This document shows positions 8,041 through 17,107 of a stretch of 64,000 nucleotides of DNA, piece after piece. A model generated the notes under the pieces. The model was not told the origin of the DNA, ran no database searches, and worked only from the letters and a program-made list of their open reading frames with translations. Source of the stretch: Fundicoccus_A sp052115865 (GTDB lineage: Bacteria; Bacillota; Bacilli; Lactobacillales; Aerococcaceae); the NCBI RefSeq assembly GCF_052115865.1, contig NZ_JBQKME010000001.1, forward strand, positions 434,001 to 498,000, written 5' to 3'. The translations under genes and the position numbers were made by a program. Every line of letters starts with the position of its first letter. Within the stretch, counting starts at the first letter, position 1.

Positions 8041-9233
8041 TATATATCTAGGAATTTAACGCCGTTATCTTTTAATTTTTTTATGGTAGCAGGTCCGATG
8101 CCTGAAATTGAGAGGACATGGTTTTCGGTGACCTTTTCAAAAGCTTCAAAGCTTGTTAATTGATATTCAACTAAAGCTTTTACTTGTTTTTGATTCAGCC
8201 CGCTATATAAAGGTTTTTCTAATTCGTCATTGGACGAGCGGATTTTATCTTTAGGAAAGGCAATGACATTATCACTGTTTGGCGCTGTCTCTGATGTCTT
8301 TTTATAATTGAATTTAGAACCAGATTTTATTTCACTATAAACTGCTTTTAAATAATTGTACAAATATTCTGAACTGGTGACAAGAGGTAAAATATTTGTA
8401 ATAACAGTTGCTAAATAAACATATCCATCAAGAGAAAGAGCCGTTTCAAAACTTTGATCAGCTAATTCAATAAGTGTTTCTAAAGGCCAAAAATCATCTT
8501 TAAATAATTTTGAAACATGTTTGTTAATTGAGTTTAGCTGAAATAGTAATGATTTAGCTTTTTCTTCGTCTCGGTTTAAAACAGCAGAAAAGAGTAACGG
8601 AATAATCATACCTTCATCTTCAATTGCATTAGGGATTTCTTCGAATAATTCTAAAGCCGATTGATAATCATCCATTAAAGTGTAAGTTGTCATTAACTGA
8701 TAGCGAACACCAGAACCATCATATTCATCCATTGAGGTGACATCTAAAAATATATCTAAGGCATGGTTATACATGCCATTTTCCAGGTACAGGCTACCTA
8801 AAAAATGTTGTAAACGAATAAATGGACGCTCTTCAAAATTAAACCAACCATCTCGCTCTTGCATGAAATACTTATCAAAAGCTTCATCATAAACTTCTTC
8901 AAGTCGGCTGATTTTCTCGACAACATTGGTATCCGGCTCTATGGATAATACATGAGCATCATAGTTTTCAGGCCATGCTTCAATGGCTTGTTTTAGTAAT
9001 GATTGGCGTTTTTTTAGGTTTGTTGTTGACATTGCTTCATCTACTAACTCCATTGATTGCTGAGGATTACCATCGACATCGTCATAGATATCAAAAAATT
9101 CATCATCAAAAGCTAAATCAGAGAAGACATCTTTTAAAAATGCTTGAACCATTTCTTCTTCTGTTTTGTATAAATCGCTATTTTTCTTAACAAACTTGAG
9201 AAATTCTGCTTCCATATCAAATTTATCACTCAT
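8040..9233 (-). CDS. TPR-like protein with C-terminal helix-hairpin-helix
   Basis: A 397-residue soluble protein. Residues of roughly 60-280 are helical pairs resembling degenerate tetratricopeptide repeats, for example NGMYNHALDIFLDVTSMD and DDYQSALELFEEIPNA. The last 40 residues form a helix-hairpin-helix-like end (ISGIGPATIKKLKDNGV), a fold that commonly contacts DNA. The N-terminus is strongly acidic. The combination suggests a scaffold that contacts nucleic acid, but the function is unknown. AAGGAGG lies 6 bases upstream of the ATG. It is divergent from rlmD and convergent with the CsbD gene. Confidence 0.7.
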   Translation of the reverse strand: MSDKFDMEAEFLKFVKKNSDLYKTEEEMVQAFLKDVFSDLAFDDEFFDIYDDVDGNPQQSMELVDEAMSTTNLKKRQSLLKQAIEAWPENYDAHVLSIEPDTNVVEKISRLEEVYDEAFDKYFMQERDGWFNFEERPFIRLQHFLGSLYLENGMYNHALDIFLDVTSMDEYDGSGVRYQLMTTYTLMDDYQSALELFEEIPNAIEDEGMIIPLLFSAVLNRDEEKAKSLLFQLNSINKHVSKLFKDDFWPLETLIELADQSFETALSLDGYVYLATVITNILPLVTSSEYLYNYLKAVYSEIKSGSKFNYKKTSETAPNSDNVIAFPKDKIRSSNDELEKPLYSGLNQKQVKALVEYQLTSFEAFEKVTENHVLSISGIGPATIKKLKDNGVKFLDI

Positions 9234-9372
9234 TATTTTGCCTCCTTACTGATACAATATATTGTTATTCTTCTTTAGATTTAATAATCACCAAATAAAT
9301 AATTCATTCTATAATCTGGTAAGATAGATACATCTATTATAAACTAATTAAAATGAAAATGGGAGATAATAC

Positions 9373-10740
9373 ATGAATATCAAAAATTTATCTAAAAATG
9401 AAAAATTAAAGGGAGTGGTTGTTGACTTAACGTCCCAAGGTGAAGGAGTTGTCAAAATAGATAATTTTCCCTTTTTTGTTGAAGGAGCACTCGTTGGCGA
9501 AAGCATCGAATTTAAAGTGATAAAATTAGGGAAAAAATTTGCTTATGGTAAATTATTAAATATTGAAGTAAAAAGTCCACATCGAGTAGATATGAAAGAC
9601 GATTTAGGCCGCCAAATTGGGACAATGACTTTGCAGCATTTAGCATATAGTGAGCAACTAAAATTTAAGCAAAAATTAGTGAAAGAGGCTTTTGAACGCA
9701 TTGGAAAGTTTCGTGACTTAACAATTTTACCTACTATCGGGATGGAAGAGCCTTGGGCGTATCGCAATAAAGCTCAGATTCCTGTTCGCGAGAAAAATGG
9801 TCAATTAGAAACAGGCTTTTTTAGAAAAAATAGCCATGATTTAATTCCAATTGAGAACTTTTATATCCAGCATCCAATAATCGATCAAACAATCCTAATT
9901 GTTCGAGATATTTTAAGAAAATTTAAAATTAAAGCATATGATGAAGCCAATCAATCGGGTTTGGTTCGACATATTATTGTTAAAAGAGGTCATTATACCG
10001 GCGAAATCATGGTGATTTTAGTACTGAATAGAAAATCTTTGCCGCACCGTGACGAAATAATTCATATGATGGTGAAAAAAATTCCCAATTTAGTCAGCAT
10101 TGTGGCAAATTACCAGTTAAAGAACAGCAACGTCATTATGGGGCGAGAAAGTGATATTTATTGGGGGAAAAATTATTACGAAGATGAGATGTTAGGGTTG
10201 AGATTTAAGATTTCAGCACAGTCTTTTTTCCAAGTCAACACCCCACAGGCGGAGAAATTGTATCAAACCGCCATCAACTATGCCGCTTTGACTGGAAGCG
10301 AGACCGTTTTAGATGCTTATTGTGGGATTGGAAGTATCAGCTTAGCCTTAGCAACAAAAGCAAAGTCTGTTTATGCGATGGAAATTGTGCCAGAGGCTAT
10401 AGAAATGGCCAAAGAAAATGCTTCTTTAAATCAAATAAATAACGCTCATTTTGAAGTCGGAAAAGCAGAAGAGGTATTACCGAACTGGCAGGCAGAAGGA
10501 GTGCGTTTTGATGTAGCGGTCGTTGATCCACCACGCAAGGGTTTAGATGCTCAGTTTATAGAGACTTTGACGGATTTAGGACCTGACCGCATTGTTTATG
10601 TATCCTGTAATCCTGCTACTTGTGCAAGAGATTGCCGGATGATTGCGGATGCTGGTTATCAGTTAGTGGAAATCCAACCAGTGGATCTTTTCGGACAAAC
10701 TGTTCATGTGGAGTGTGTTTGTTTACTTGAACGCCTATAA
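9373..10740 (+). CDS. rlmD: 23S rRNA (uracil-5-)-methyltransferase, RlmD/RlmCD type
   Basis: A 455-residue TrmA-family enzyme that makes 5-methyluridine in 23S rRNA using S-adenosylmethionine. An N-terminal TRAM RNA-binding domain (about 1-70) is followed by the catalytic domain with LDAYCGIGSISLALA (SAM site), VVDPPRKGLD and the nucleophile loop YVSCNPATCARD near residue 411. The region that usually carries a CxxxxxCGGC iron-sulfur cluster reads KDDLGRQIGTMTLQHL, so those cysteines are missing. A second paralogue with the same loss is at 29054-30466. One may modify U747 and the other U1939, or one enzyme may do both; sequence alone does not decide. GGGAGA precedes the start. Confidence 0.82.
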   Translation: MNIKNLSKNEKLKGVVVDLTSQGEGVVKIDNFPFFVEGALVGESIEFKVIKLGKKFAYGKLLNIEVKSPHRVDMKDDLGRQIGTMTLQHLAYSEQLKFKQKLVKEAFERIGKFRDLTILPTIGMEEPWAYRNKAQIPVREKNGQLETGFFRKNSHDLIPIENFYIQHPIIDQTILIVRDILRKFKIKAYDEANQSGLVRHIIVKRGHYTGEIMVILVLNRKSLPHRDEIIHMMVKKIPNLVSIVANYQLKNSNVIMGRESDIYWGKNYYEDEMLGLRFKISAQSFFQVNTPQAEKLYQTAINYAALTGSETVLDAYCGIGSISLALATKAKSVYAMEIVPEAIEMAKENASLNQINNAHFEVGKAEEVLPNWQAEGVRFDVAVVDPPRKGLDAQFIETLTDLGPDRIVYVSCNPATCARDCRMIADAGYQLVEIQPVDLFGQTVHVECVCLLERL

Positions 10741-10765
10741 AATTGACTGAAAGGAGAGGTTAACA

Positions 10766-11401
10766 ATAGACAATCAAGAAATCAATTTTGTCTATGAAAC
10801 ACTGTTTAAAGGCGATATTGATGAAGCTAAAGCGTATTTAAATAAATATCAGGATATTCATGTGATTGATAATGCTAATGTATTGATGTTGTGGGGTTAT
10901 ATTTATTTGGAAGAAAAGGATTTTGAAAAGGCGCTAAGCAGTCAAAAACGTTTGTTAGCAATAGCCGAGAGTAATGAAGAAAAGCATGTTGCACATCATC
11001 AAGTAGCGATGGTTTTGCGAGAGATGGGTAGATATGATGAGGCTTTGCAACACATTACTGAGGAAGAAAGATTAATTAATAAATATTATTCTGAAATTGT
11101 TTTAAAGCAAGCAGTGAATTTATATGAACAAGGTTATTTGAATTTGCTCCTTAATCATTTACCCTTGGCGGAAGATTTATTGGAAAAAAGTTTAGTTTAT
11201 GCTGGAAAATCGGAGGATTTGATTGCTCAAGCATGCTCACATCGAGGCTTGGGCGAATTGTATGCAATTCAATTGAAGAATGAAAAAGCTTTGTCACATT
11301 TTAAGGCATCACAAGCTTTGTTTGTAGAGGCAGATGATTCAGTAGGATCTGCTGAAATTGTGGCCAAAATTGAACGATTGGAACAATTAGAGAAAAATTA
11401 A
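10766..11401 (+). CDS. TPR-repeat protein, apparent ATA start
   Basis: About 211 residues of helical repeats resembling tetratricopeptide repeats (DFEKALSSQKRLLAIAE, MGRYDEALQHITEEERLI), probably a cytosolic protein-protein scaffold; the partner is unknown. The first conventional start is a GTG at 10862, but the same frame is open and protein-like for 32 codons upstream (IDNQEINFVYETLFKGDIDE). A good ribosome binding site, AAAGGAGAGG, stands just before the codon ATA at 10766. I take ATA as the start or as a mutated ATG; with GTG the product would be 179 residues. It is co-directional with rlmD and the VOC gene that follows. Confidence 0.65.
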   Translation: MDNQEINFVYETLFKGDIDEAKAYLNKYQDIHVIDNANVLMLWGYIYLEEKDFEKALSSQKRLLAIAESNEEKHVAHHQVAMVLREMGRYDEALQHITEEERLINKYYSEIVLKQAVNLYEQGYLNLLLNHLPLAEDLLEKSLVYAGKSEDLIAQACSHRGLGELYAIQLKNEKALSHFKASQALFVEADDSVGSAEIVAKIERLEQLEKN

Positions 11402-11424
11402 ATCCATTGAGAGGTGGATTAGAA

Positions 11425-11829
11425 ATCAAGTTAGGCTTTACTTACATGTACACCAATGATTTAGCTAAGGCGAAACATTTTTATGAGGCATTGCTAGGAC
11501 TCCAACTTATTTGGGATATAGAAGATAGTCTTGCATTCCAAATCGAAGACCATCAACTAAGTATTCAATTAGATACAGCTTTGGAAGCATCAAGTCCCGA
11601 ATTTTCTCTGCAACCAGGTTGGGAAGGTGGTACAGAGCCTAGAACATCTTGGTCAATTTCTTATGACAGTGACGAATTTAGTCATGTTATAAAAAGACTT
11701 CAAGAAGCTAGCGTGACAAGTTTTAACCCTGCGCCACAATGGGAAGGATATTGGTCTTTTCCGGTGTTAGATCCCATGATGCAGACAATTGAGATTACAG
11801 CAATGGATAAGGCTGCTTGGGTGGACTAA
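11425..11829 (+). CDS. VOC (glyoxalase-fold) protein, apparent ATC start
   Basis: A single-domain vicinal-oxygen-chelate protein of about 134 residues, related to glyoxalase/bleomycin-resistance proteins. The opening strand LGFTYMYTNDLAKAKHFYEALLGL and the closing FPVLDPMMQTIEIT are typical. The family usually starts two or three residues before this first strand. At that point the codon is ATC (11425), seven bases after AGAGGTGG. The nearest conventional start is a TTG at 11407 with a weaker site, which would add six residues. The substrate, metal and role are not deducible. It begins 24 bp after the TPR gene. Confidence 0.65.
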   Translation: MKLGFTYMYTNDLAKAKHFYEALLGLQLIWDIEDSLAFQIEDHQLSIQLDTALEASSPEFSLQPGWEGGTEPRTSWSISYDSDEFSHVIKRLQEASVTSFNPAPQWEGYWSFPVLDPMMQTIEITAMDKAAWVD

Positions 11830-11968
11830 TATAGATACAAAAACTAATTAAGATAGGCTATTTTCTGTTGATATGTACAAAACAGATGTTAAAACCGACA
11901 CATGATTATTGTATCAAATTAACTACTTTAAATCATTTTTACAAAGACAATTATCAGGAGTAAATATA

Positions 11969-12551
11969 ATGGGAAAAATTATTGAAATTAAAAATCTGTC
12001 GAAGAATTTTGGAAAGGTTATGGCTCTACAAGATATAAGTTTTGATGTTAAGCGCGATGAAGTTGTTGGTTTTATTGGACCCAATGGCGCAGGTAAGTCA
12101 ACTACCATCCGTATATTATTAGGTATTATCAAAAAAGATGCGGGAGTAGCAGAGATATTTAATCGGGATGTTTGGAAGGAAAGTTTTGAAATTCATCAAC
12201 GTTTGTCCTATGTGCCGGGAGATGTGGCTTTGTGGGATAAACTGACGAGTGGCGAGATTATTGATTTGTTATGAATTTACATGGATCTGGGAATCAGACG
12301 AAACGAGTTGATTGCGTGATTTGTATTGGACAAACATTGTTCTAGCATTTCTTGTGGCCGTTCTGGGGCTATTGTTCAGGGTTGGAGGATTAGCTGGTGC
12401 AGCCTTAAGCGTGATGCAATCGCAACAAATAAGCTTCAGTAATTTCTTGTTAATTGGATTAAATTTATTTTCAACAATTCTATTTTTCATTGGTTTAGCA
12501 GGTTTTGTAGTCGGCTGGATACCGCGATTGGTTGGAAGGGACTTTGTTTAA
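11969..12551 (+). pseudogene. Collapsed ABC exporter: ATPase N-terminus fused to permease C-terminus
   Basis: The frame opening at 11969 after CAGGAG is an ABC ATPase (FIGPNGAGKSTTIRILLG is the Walker A) that stops after about 101 residues at IIDLL. The next family residues (LHGSGNQTKR) continue in another frame, showing a one-base shift near 12270. The Q-loop is reached but signature and Walker B are absent. Instead the sequence runs into a hydrophobic membrane segment ending at 12551 (GLFSTILFF-type helices and GWIPRLVG), the C-terminus of an ABC-2 exporter permease. A deletion removed most of both genes and joined the remains. It cannot make a transporter. Confidence 0.75.
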
Positions 12552-12993
12552 TGGCAATCAGAGTTAAGCTGAAAATTAATGATCCCCAAGAATTTCGTGC
12601 GATCTTGGATGATTTGTATGAAACGAAGTCTAAAGTTGAAATCGCACAATGGTCACTTGATTTAGCTCAACATATATTGGAGCTTGTTGACTATAATTGG
12701 CGCACTTCTGATGTGATTCAAGATGGTTTTACGGTTAATGAACTTTGGCAAAAAGAGAAGGCTCGTATGCACGATGTCCGTCAAACAGCTTTTAAAATTC
12801 ATCGATTAGCAAAAGAAGTTCGGATGCGGTAACTATGGCTGCTCTCCGTGTGGCTGGCCAAGCCGTCGCTTTAGACCACATGAAAGAACGTGCTATGGCC
12901 GCATCTGACTATGCGATTAAAGTCATTAATTTAATGTATCCAAATGATATGGATGCAGTCATCCAAGAATGCCACTGGCAAATCCAAAGATAA
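12551..12993 (+). pseudogene. Putative immunity-family protein, frameshifted
   Basis: The first frame (93 residues) has the conserved run of helices of the 'putative immunity protein' family (AQWSLDLAQHILELV, RQTAFKIHRLAKE) and stops at 12830-12832. Three bases later another frame continues the family pattern (AALRVAGQAVALDHMKERA, ending HWQIQR) to 12993. Together they make one normal-length protein of about 147 residues, so one frameshift near 12825 separates them. The ATG overlaps the stop of the upstream permease remnant (TAATG). The role of the family is not established; the name comes from proximity to toxin genes. Confidence 0.6.
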
Positions 12994-13022
12994 GAAATCT
13001 TAGTCGTTAAAATAAATATCAT

Positions 13023-13071
13023 AATCGTAAGTAGCTATGCTAAGATGAAGCAAAGCTGCTTACGATTTTTT
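13023..13071 (+). terminator. Terminator after the immunity pseudogene
   Basis: AATCGTAAGTAGC pairs with GCTGCTTACGATT (one mismatch) and is followed by TTTTT. Confidence 0.8.
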
Positions 13072-13094
13072 GTGTGCTTGAGTTCTGGAAGCGG

Positions 13095-13590
13095 GAAGTG
13101 TCCCTCGTTTTTTTGACGAGTGCCCAAAGTGTCCCTCGTTTTTCTGACGAGTACCCAAAGTGTCCCTCGTTTTTTCAACGAGTACCCAAAGTGTCCCTCG
13201 TTTTTTCGACGAGTACCCAAAGTGTCCCTCGTTTTTTCGACGAGTACCCAAAGTGTCCCTCGTTTTCTCGACGAGTACCCAAAGTGTCCCTCGTTTTCTC
13301 GACGAGTGCCCAAAGTGTTCCTCGTTTTTCGACGAGTACCTAAAGTGTTCCTCGTTTTTTTGACGAGTACCCAAAGTGTCCCTCGTTTTCTCAACGAGTA
13401 CCAAAAGTGTCCCTCGTTATTTGAACGAGTGCCCAAAGTGTCCCTCGTTTTTCTGACGAGTGCCCAAAGTGTCCCTCGTTTTTCTGACGAGTACCCAAAG
13501 TGTCCCTTGTTTTTTGAACGAGTACCCAAAGTGTTCCTCGTTTTTTCGACGAGTACCCAAAGTGTTCTTCGTTTTTTCAACGAGTTTAAA
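13095..13590. repeat. Hairpin tandem array, family B (31-bp period, 16 copies)
   Basis: The landmark CTCGTT recurs at 13104, 13135, 13166, 13197, 13228, 13259, 13290, 13321, 13351, 13382, 13413, 13444, 13475, 13506 (as CTTGTT), 13537 and about 13568: 31 bp apart with one 30-bp step. Each unit is CCTCGTTTTTTCGACGAG plus a spacer ACCCAAAGTGT, so CTCGT and ACGAG can pair. The unit has no stop codon in most frames of either strand, which creates long false open frames in both directions (13035-13611). With a period that is not a multiple of three these are not credible genes. Confidence 0.85.
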
Positions 13591-13667
13591 ACATTCGCCT
13601 AGTTCCTTCAATTAGTCAGTCCCCATTTCAAAAAAACAATTACTTCATACTCAACTCACGATTGCTA

Positions 13668-13696
13668 TTGACCTTTAGCAGCAGTCATTATATTAT
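13668..13696 (+). promoter_or_regulatory. Promoter of the threonine operon
   Basis: TTGACC at 13668-13673 and TATTAT at 13691-13696 are 17 bp apart, a good sigma-A match, 134 bp before the hom start. I see no T-box or riboswitch fold in the leader. Confidence 0.55.
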
Positions 13697-13790
13697 GTCT
13701 ATGATTAAATAATAATGAGAAAAAATAAAATGTTTTAATCGTATTAAAATTTTTAGTCTGGAATAATACAAAATCAGCTGATAATATTCA

Positions 13791-13805
13791 GCAGTGATAT
13801 TTATT
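13791..13805 (+). repeat. Interspersed 15-mer, copy 2
   Basis: Exact copy with N=T in the hom leader, 24 bases before the start codon and directly upstream of the ribosome binding site. Confidence 0.7.
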
Positions 13806-13829
13806 TTAAGGAAAGAGGTTGGGGTTTTT

Positions 13830-15119
13830 ATGGAGAATGTTTCAATTGGGCTGTTGGGCTTTGGGACGGTTGGAAGTGGTGTGGTTCATATTATTAATGC
13901 GCATCAGGATCGGTTGGAGCATCAGTTGGGGTGTCAGGTGTCGATTCGTAAAATTTTGGTTCAAGATCCAACGAAGCCACGGAAAGTTGATTTGAAGGAT
14001 GCTGTGTTGACGCAGGATGTGAATGATATTATTGATGATCCGACTATTGATGTTGTGATTGAAGTGATGGGAAGTGTTGAGGATACGAAAGATTATGTGA
14101 GTCGTGCGTTGCGGAATAAAAAGCATATTGTGACGGCAAATAAGGATATGATGGCTTTATATGGAAATGAATTATTGCAGCTGGCACAAGAGAATGAAGT
14201 GGATTTTTATTATGAGGCGAGTGTTGCAGGAGGAATTCCGATTATTAGGAGTTTGGTAGAGGGGTTGGCGCCAGATCGCTTAACGAATCTAATGGGGATT
14301 TTGAATGGGACGACCAATTATATTTTGACGAAAATGTCACAAGAAGGTCGGGATTATGCGGATGTCTTAAAGGAAGCACAAAGTTTAGGCTTTGCTGAGG
14401 CGGATCCGACATCTGATGTTGAAGGCTTAGATGCGGCTCGTAAATTGAAAATATTAGCCTCTCTTGGATTTTCAATGGATATTGATTTAGCGGATGTTAG
14501 TGTGGCTGGGATTTCAAATGTGACGCAAAATGATTTGGAATTTTGCCATCAATTAGGTTATAGCATGAAGTTGATTGCTCTAGCAAACCGTGATAATGGC
14601 AAAGTGGAAGTGAGTGTTGAGCCGACGCTTATCCCGCATGAACATCCTTTGGCGGCCGTCAATAATGAATTTAATGCGGTATATGTCAACGGGGAAGCTA
14701 TTGGAGAATTAATGTTTTACGGCCCTGGAGCAGGGATGCTGCCGACAGCGACAGCAGTAGTGTCGGATTTAATGACGGTGATTAAAAATATGCGCTTAAA
14801 TGTGACCGGCAACAGCATGACGCCGCCACAATATGAAAAGAATTTAAAGACAGACGATGAAGTAGCGGCTAAATATTTTGTACGCTTATTAGCAGTAGAT
14901 ATTCCAGGAACATTTGCTGAAGTTACAACCTTATTTGGAAAAAATGACATCAGCTTGGAAAAAGTTTTACAACTTCCCGTCGCTAATGAAGCGCATGCTG
15001 AAATTGTTGTCACCACTTATAAAACAAGAAAAAGTAACTTCAATAAAGTATTACAAGCACTAGAGAATTCAATTGCTGTTAAAAATATTAAAAGTTACTA
15101 TCGGATTGAAGGAGAATAA
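13830..15119 (+). CDS. hom: Homoserine dehydrogenase
   Basis: Reduces aspartate semialdehyde to homoserine, the branch point to threonine and methionine. The 429-residue protein has the NAD(P) site GFGTVGSGV near residues 9-17, the catalytic domain with LNGTTNYILTKM and GFAEADPTSDVEG, and a C-terminal ACT domain (from about 350: DIPGTFAEVTTLFGKNDIS) that commonly senses threonine. An in-frame upstream codon at 13794 would add 12 residues, but the GAAAGAGGTTGGGG site fits the ATG at 13830. The first 500 bp use mostly G-ending codons (TTG, GTG), the last third A-ending ones. It is first of hom-thrC-thrB, which are packed with 2-bp and overlapping junctions. Confidence 0.95.
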   Translation: MENVSIGLLGFGTVGSGVVHIINAHQDRLEHQLGCQVSIRKILVQDPTKPRKVDLKDAVLTQDVNDIIDDPTIDVVIEVMGSVEDTKDYVSRALRNKKHIVTANKDMMALYGNELLQLAQENEVDFYYEASVAGGIPIIRSLVEGLAPDRLTNLMGILNGTTNYILTKMSQEGRDYADVLKEAQSLGFAEADPTSDVEGLDAARKLKILASLGFSMDIDLADVSVAGISNVTQNDLEFCHQLGYSMKLIALANRDNGKVEVSVEPTLIPHEHPLAAVNNEFNAVYVNGEAIGELMFYGPGAGMLPTATAVVSDLMTVIKNMRLNVTGNSMTPPQYEKNLKTDDEVAAKYFVRLLAVDIPGTFAEVTTLFGKNDISLEKVLQLPVANEAHAEIVVTTYKTRKSNFNKVLQALENSIAVKNIKSYYRIEGE

Positions 15120-15121
15120 TA

Positions 15122-16183
15122 ATGAACGGATGGCAAGGATTAATTAAAGAATACAAAGACTTTTTACTAGTTACAGAAAATACCCCTTTTTTATCTTTAA
15201 TGGAAGGCAACACCCCTTTAATTCCTCTTGAAAAAATATCTCAGCCACTCGGCATTAAACTTTATGTGAAATATGAAGGAGCGAATCCGACAGGATCATT
15301 TAAAGATCGTGGTATGGTAATGGCAGTTGCGAAAGCAAAAGAAGCAGGAAGCTCGGCCATTATGTGTGCATCCACTGGTAATACCTCTGCCGCAGCTGCA
15401 GCCTATGCCGCACGAGCCAACCTACGTTGTATTGTTCTAATTCCAAATGGCAAGATTGCAATGGGAAAACTAGCCCAGGCCATGATGTATGGAGCTGAAA
15501 TTTATGCCATTGACGGTAATTTCGACCGTGCACTCGAGATGGTAAGAAATTTAAGTGACATCGCACCGATTACCTTAGTCAATTCAGTGAACCCCTATCG
15601 AATTGAAGGACAAAAAACGGCCGCTTTTGAAATCTGCGACCAATTAGGTCAAGCTCCCGATGTCCTTGCTATTCCGGTAGGGAATGCTGGCAATATAACC
15701 GCTTATTGGAAAGGTTTCAAAGAGTATCATGACTTAAAAGCCACAGGCTTAGCTGAAATGCACGGCTTTGAGGCCGAAGGTGCAGCTGCCATCGTCCAAA
15801 ATCAAGTGATAGAAAACCCTGAAACCATTGCTACCGCCATTCGCATCGGAAACCCTGCCAGCTGGGAGTTGGCTGTAAAGGCTGCTCAGGAATCTGGAGG
15901 GAATATCGATTCAGTCACGGATGAAGAAATCCTTTCTGCCTATCAACTACTAGCCAAGCAAGAAGGCATATTTGCAGAGCCCGCTTCATGCGCCTCAATT
16001 GCCGGGGTTCTTAAGTCTGTTGCTAACGGAAAAATTAAGCAAGGAGCCACTGTTGTTGCTGTCTTGACCGGAAATGGCTTGAAAGATCCCGAAACCGCCA
16101 TCCACACCGCAAGTTTCGAACCGAAAGTTTTGCCCGCCGACCAAGACATCGTCTTCGAACACATTTTAGGAAAAAAACCATGA
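15122..16183 (+). CDS. thrC: Threonine synthase
   Basis: Converts O-phosphohomoserine to threonine with pyridoxal phosphate. The 353-residue protein is the short, Bacillus-type form. The cofactor lysine is Lys61 in GSFKDRGM, the phosphate-binding loop is VGNAGNITAYWKG, and the substrate loop includes ASTGNTSAAAAA. It starts 2 bp after the hom stop. The 3' half is unusually rich in C-ending codons compared with hom. The product's end overlaps the start of thrB by four bases, indicating translational coupling. Confidence 0.95.
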   Translation: MNGWQGLIKEYKDFLLVTENTPFLSLMEGNTPLIPLEKISQPLGIKLYVKYEGANPTGSFKDRGMVMAVAKAKEAGSSAIMCASTGNTSAAAAAYAARANLRCIVLIPNGKIAMGKLAQAMMYGAEIYAIDGNFDRALEMVRNLSDIAPITLVNSVNPYRIEGQKTAAFEICDQLGQAPDVLAIPVGNAGNITAYWKGFKEYHDLKATGLAEMHGFEAEGAAAIVQNQVIENPETIATAIRIGNPASWELAVKAAQESGGNIDSVTDEEILSAYQLLAKQEGIFAEPASCASIAGVLKSVANGKIKQGATVVAVLTGNGLKDPETAIHTASFEPKVLPADQDIVFEHILGKKP

Positions 16184-17088
16184 CCCCTAAAATCTTTTCA
16201 ATAAATATCCCTGCCTCAACTGCAAATCTTGGACCTGGATTTGATTCAATTGGCTTAGCCTTGAATCGCTATTTACGTTTAGAGGTAGAAGTAACAGGAG
16301 ACGAAGCGATATTTATTCCAAAGACAGAAAGTTTAGCAGGGATTGCGACGGGAGCAGATAATTTGATTTATCAGGTGGCAGAATCTGTTGCCAAGCAATT
16401 TAATCTGAGCTTACCTGGTTTTCGAATTAACATGTCTAGTGATATTCCACTTTCACGGGGCTTAGGAAGTAGCGCTTCTGCGATTGTGGGTGGGGTGGAA
16501 TTGGCGAATCAATTGTTAGCTTTGAATTTATCTAGAAAGAAGAAGGCAAGAATAGCGAGTATTTTCGAAGGGCATCCTGATAATGCCGCGGCTTCTGTTT
16601 ATGGTGGGCTGGTCATTGGCCTCCATGATGAAACACAAACGGAAATCATTCATACCAATCAAGTAGACGTTGAATTGGTTGCGCTGATACCAAGTTATCA
16701 ACTGAAGACAGTTGAAGCTCGGTCATTGTTGCCCAATGTTTTAGTCTACCGCGATGCCGTAAAAGTCAGTGCCATTTCCAATGTTCTGGTTGCGGCATTG
16801 CTGACCAATCAATGGGAATTAGCAGGCAAATTGATGCGTCAGGACCTCTTTCACCAACCCTACCGCATGAAAATTGTTCCTGAACTCGCTAAAAGTATTG
16901 AACATTTAGCTCAACTGGATGCTTATGGCTGTGCCTTAAGCGGTGCTGGCCCAACGATTCTATTTTTTGTGCCCATTGGAAAGGCTGAGTCGGTAAAAAA
17001 AGACTTAAGTTATTATTTTGCAGACTATCAAATCGATGTTTTGCATGTAGACACCACTGGCGTCCAAGTTGAAATGAAAACCTTTTGA
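16180..17088 (+). CDS. thrB: Homoserine kinase
   Basis: A GHMP-family kinase of 302 residues that phosphorylates homoserine, supplying the substrate of ThrC. The ATP loop PLSRGLGSSAS spans about residues 90-100; the N-terminal PASTANLGPGFD and the C-terminal ALSGAGPTILFF motifs are intact. Its ATGA junction overlaps the thrC stop. An exact copy of the interspersed 15-mer lies inside codons 7-11 (encoding INIP). The operon order hom-thrC-thrB is common in Gram-positive bacteria. Confidence 0.95.
   Translation: MTPKIFSINIPASTANLGPGFDSIGLALNRYLRLEVEVTGDEAIFIPKTESLAGIATGADNLIYQVAESVAKQFNLSLPGFRINMSSDIPLSRGLGSSASAIVGGVELANQLLALNLSRKKKARIASIFEGHPDNAAASVYGGLVIGLHDETQTEIIHTNQVDVELVALIPSYQLKTVEARSLLPNVLVYRDAVKVSAISNVLVAALLTNQWELAGKLMRQDLFHQPYRMKIVPELAKSIEHLAQLDAYGCALSGAGPTILFFVPIGKAESVKKDLSYYFADYQIDVLHVDTTGVQVEMKTF
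16200..16214 (-). repeat. Interspersed 15-mer, copy 3
   Basis: Exact minus-strand copy (N=G) inside the thrB coding sequence. A one-mismatch copy (GAAGCGATATTTATT) lies further into the same gene at 16303-16317 on the plus strand. Confidence 0.7.
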
Positions 17089-17107
17089 ATAAATATCGGT
17101 GATAATG

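Noticed and set aside
13035..13611. Long open frames on both strands across the 31-bp array, encoding repeats like GTLWVLVEKTRDTLGTR
   Set aside because: They come from a stop-free unit whose period is not a multiple of three, so every frame repeats through all three phases. There is no ribosome binding site or family match.
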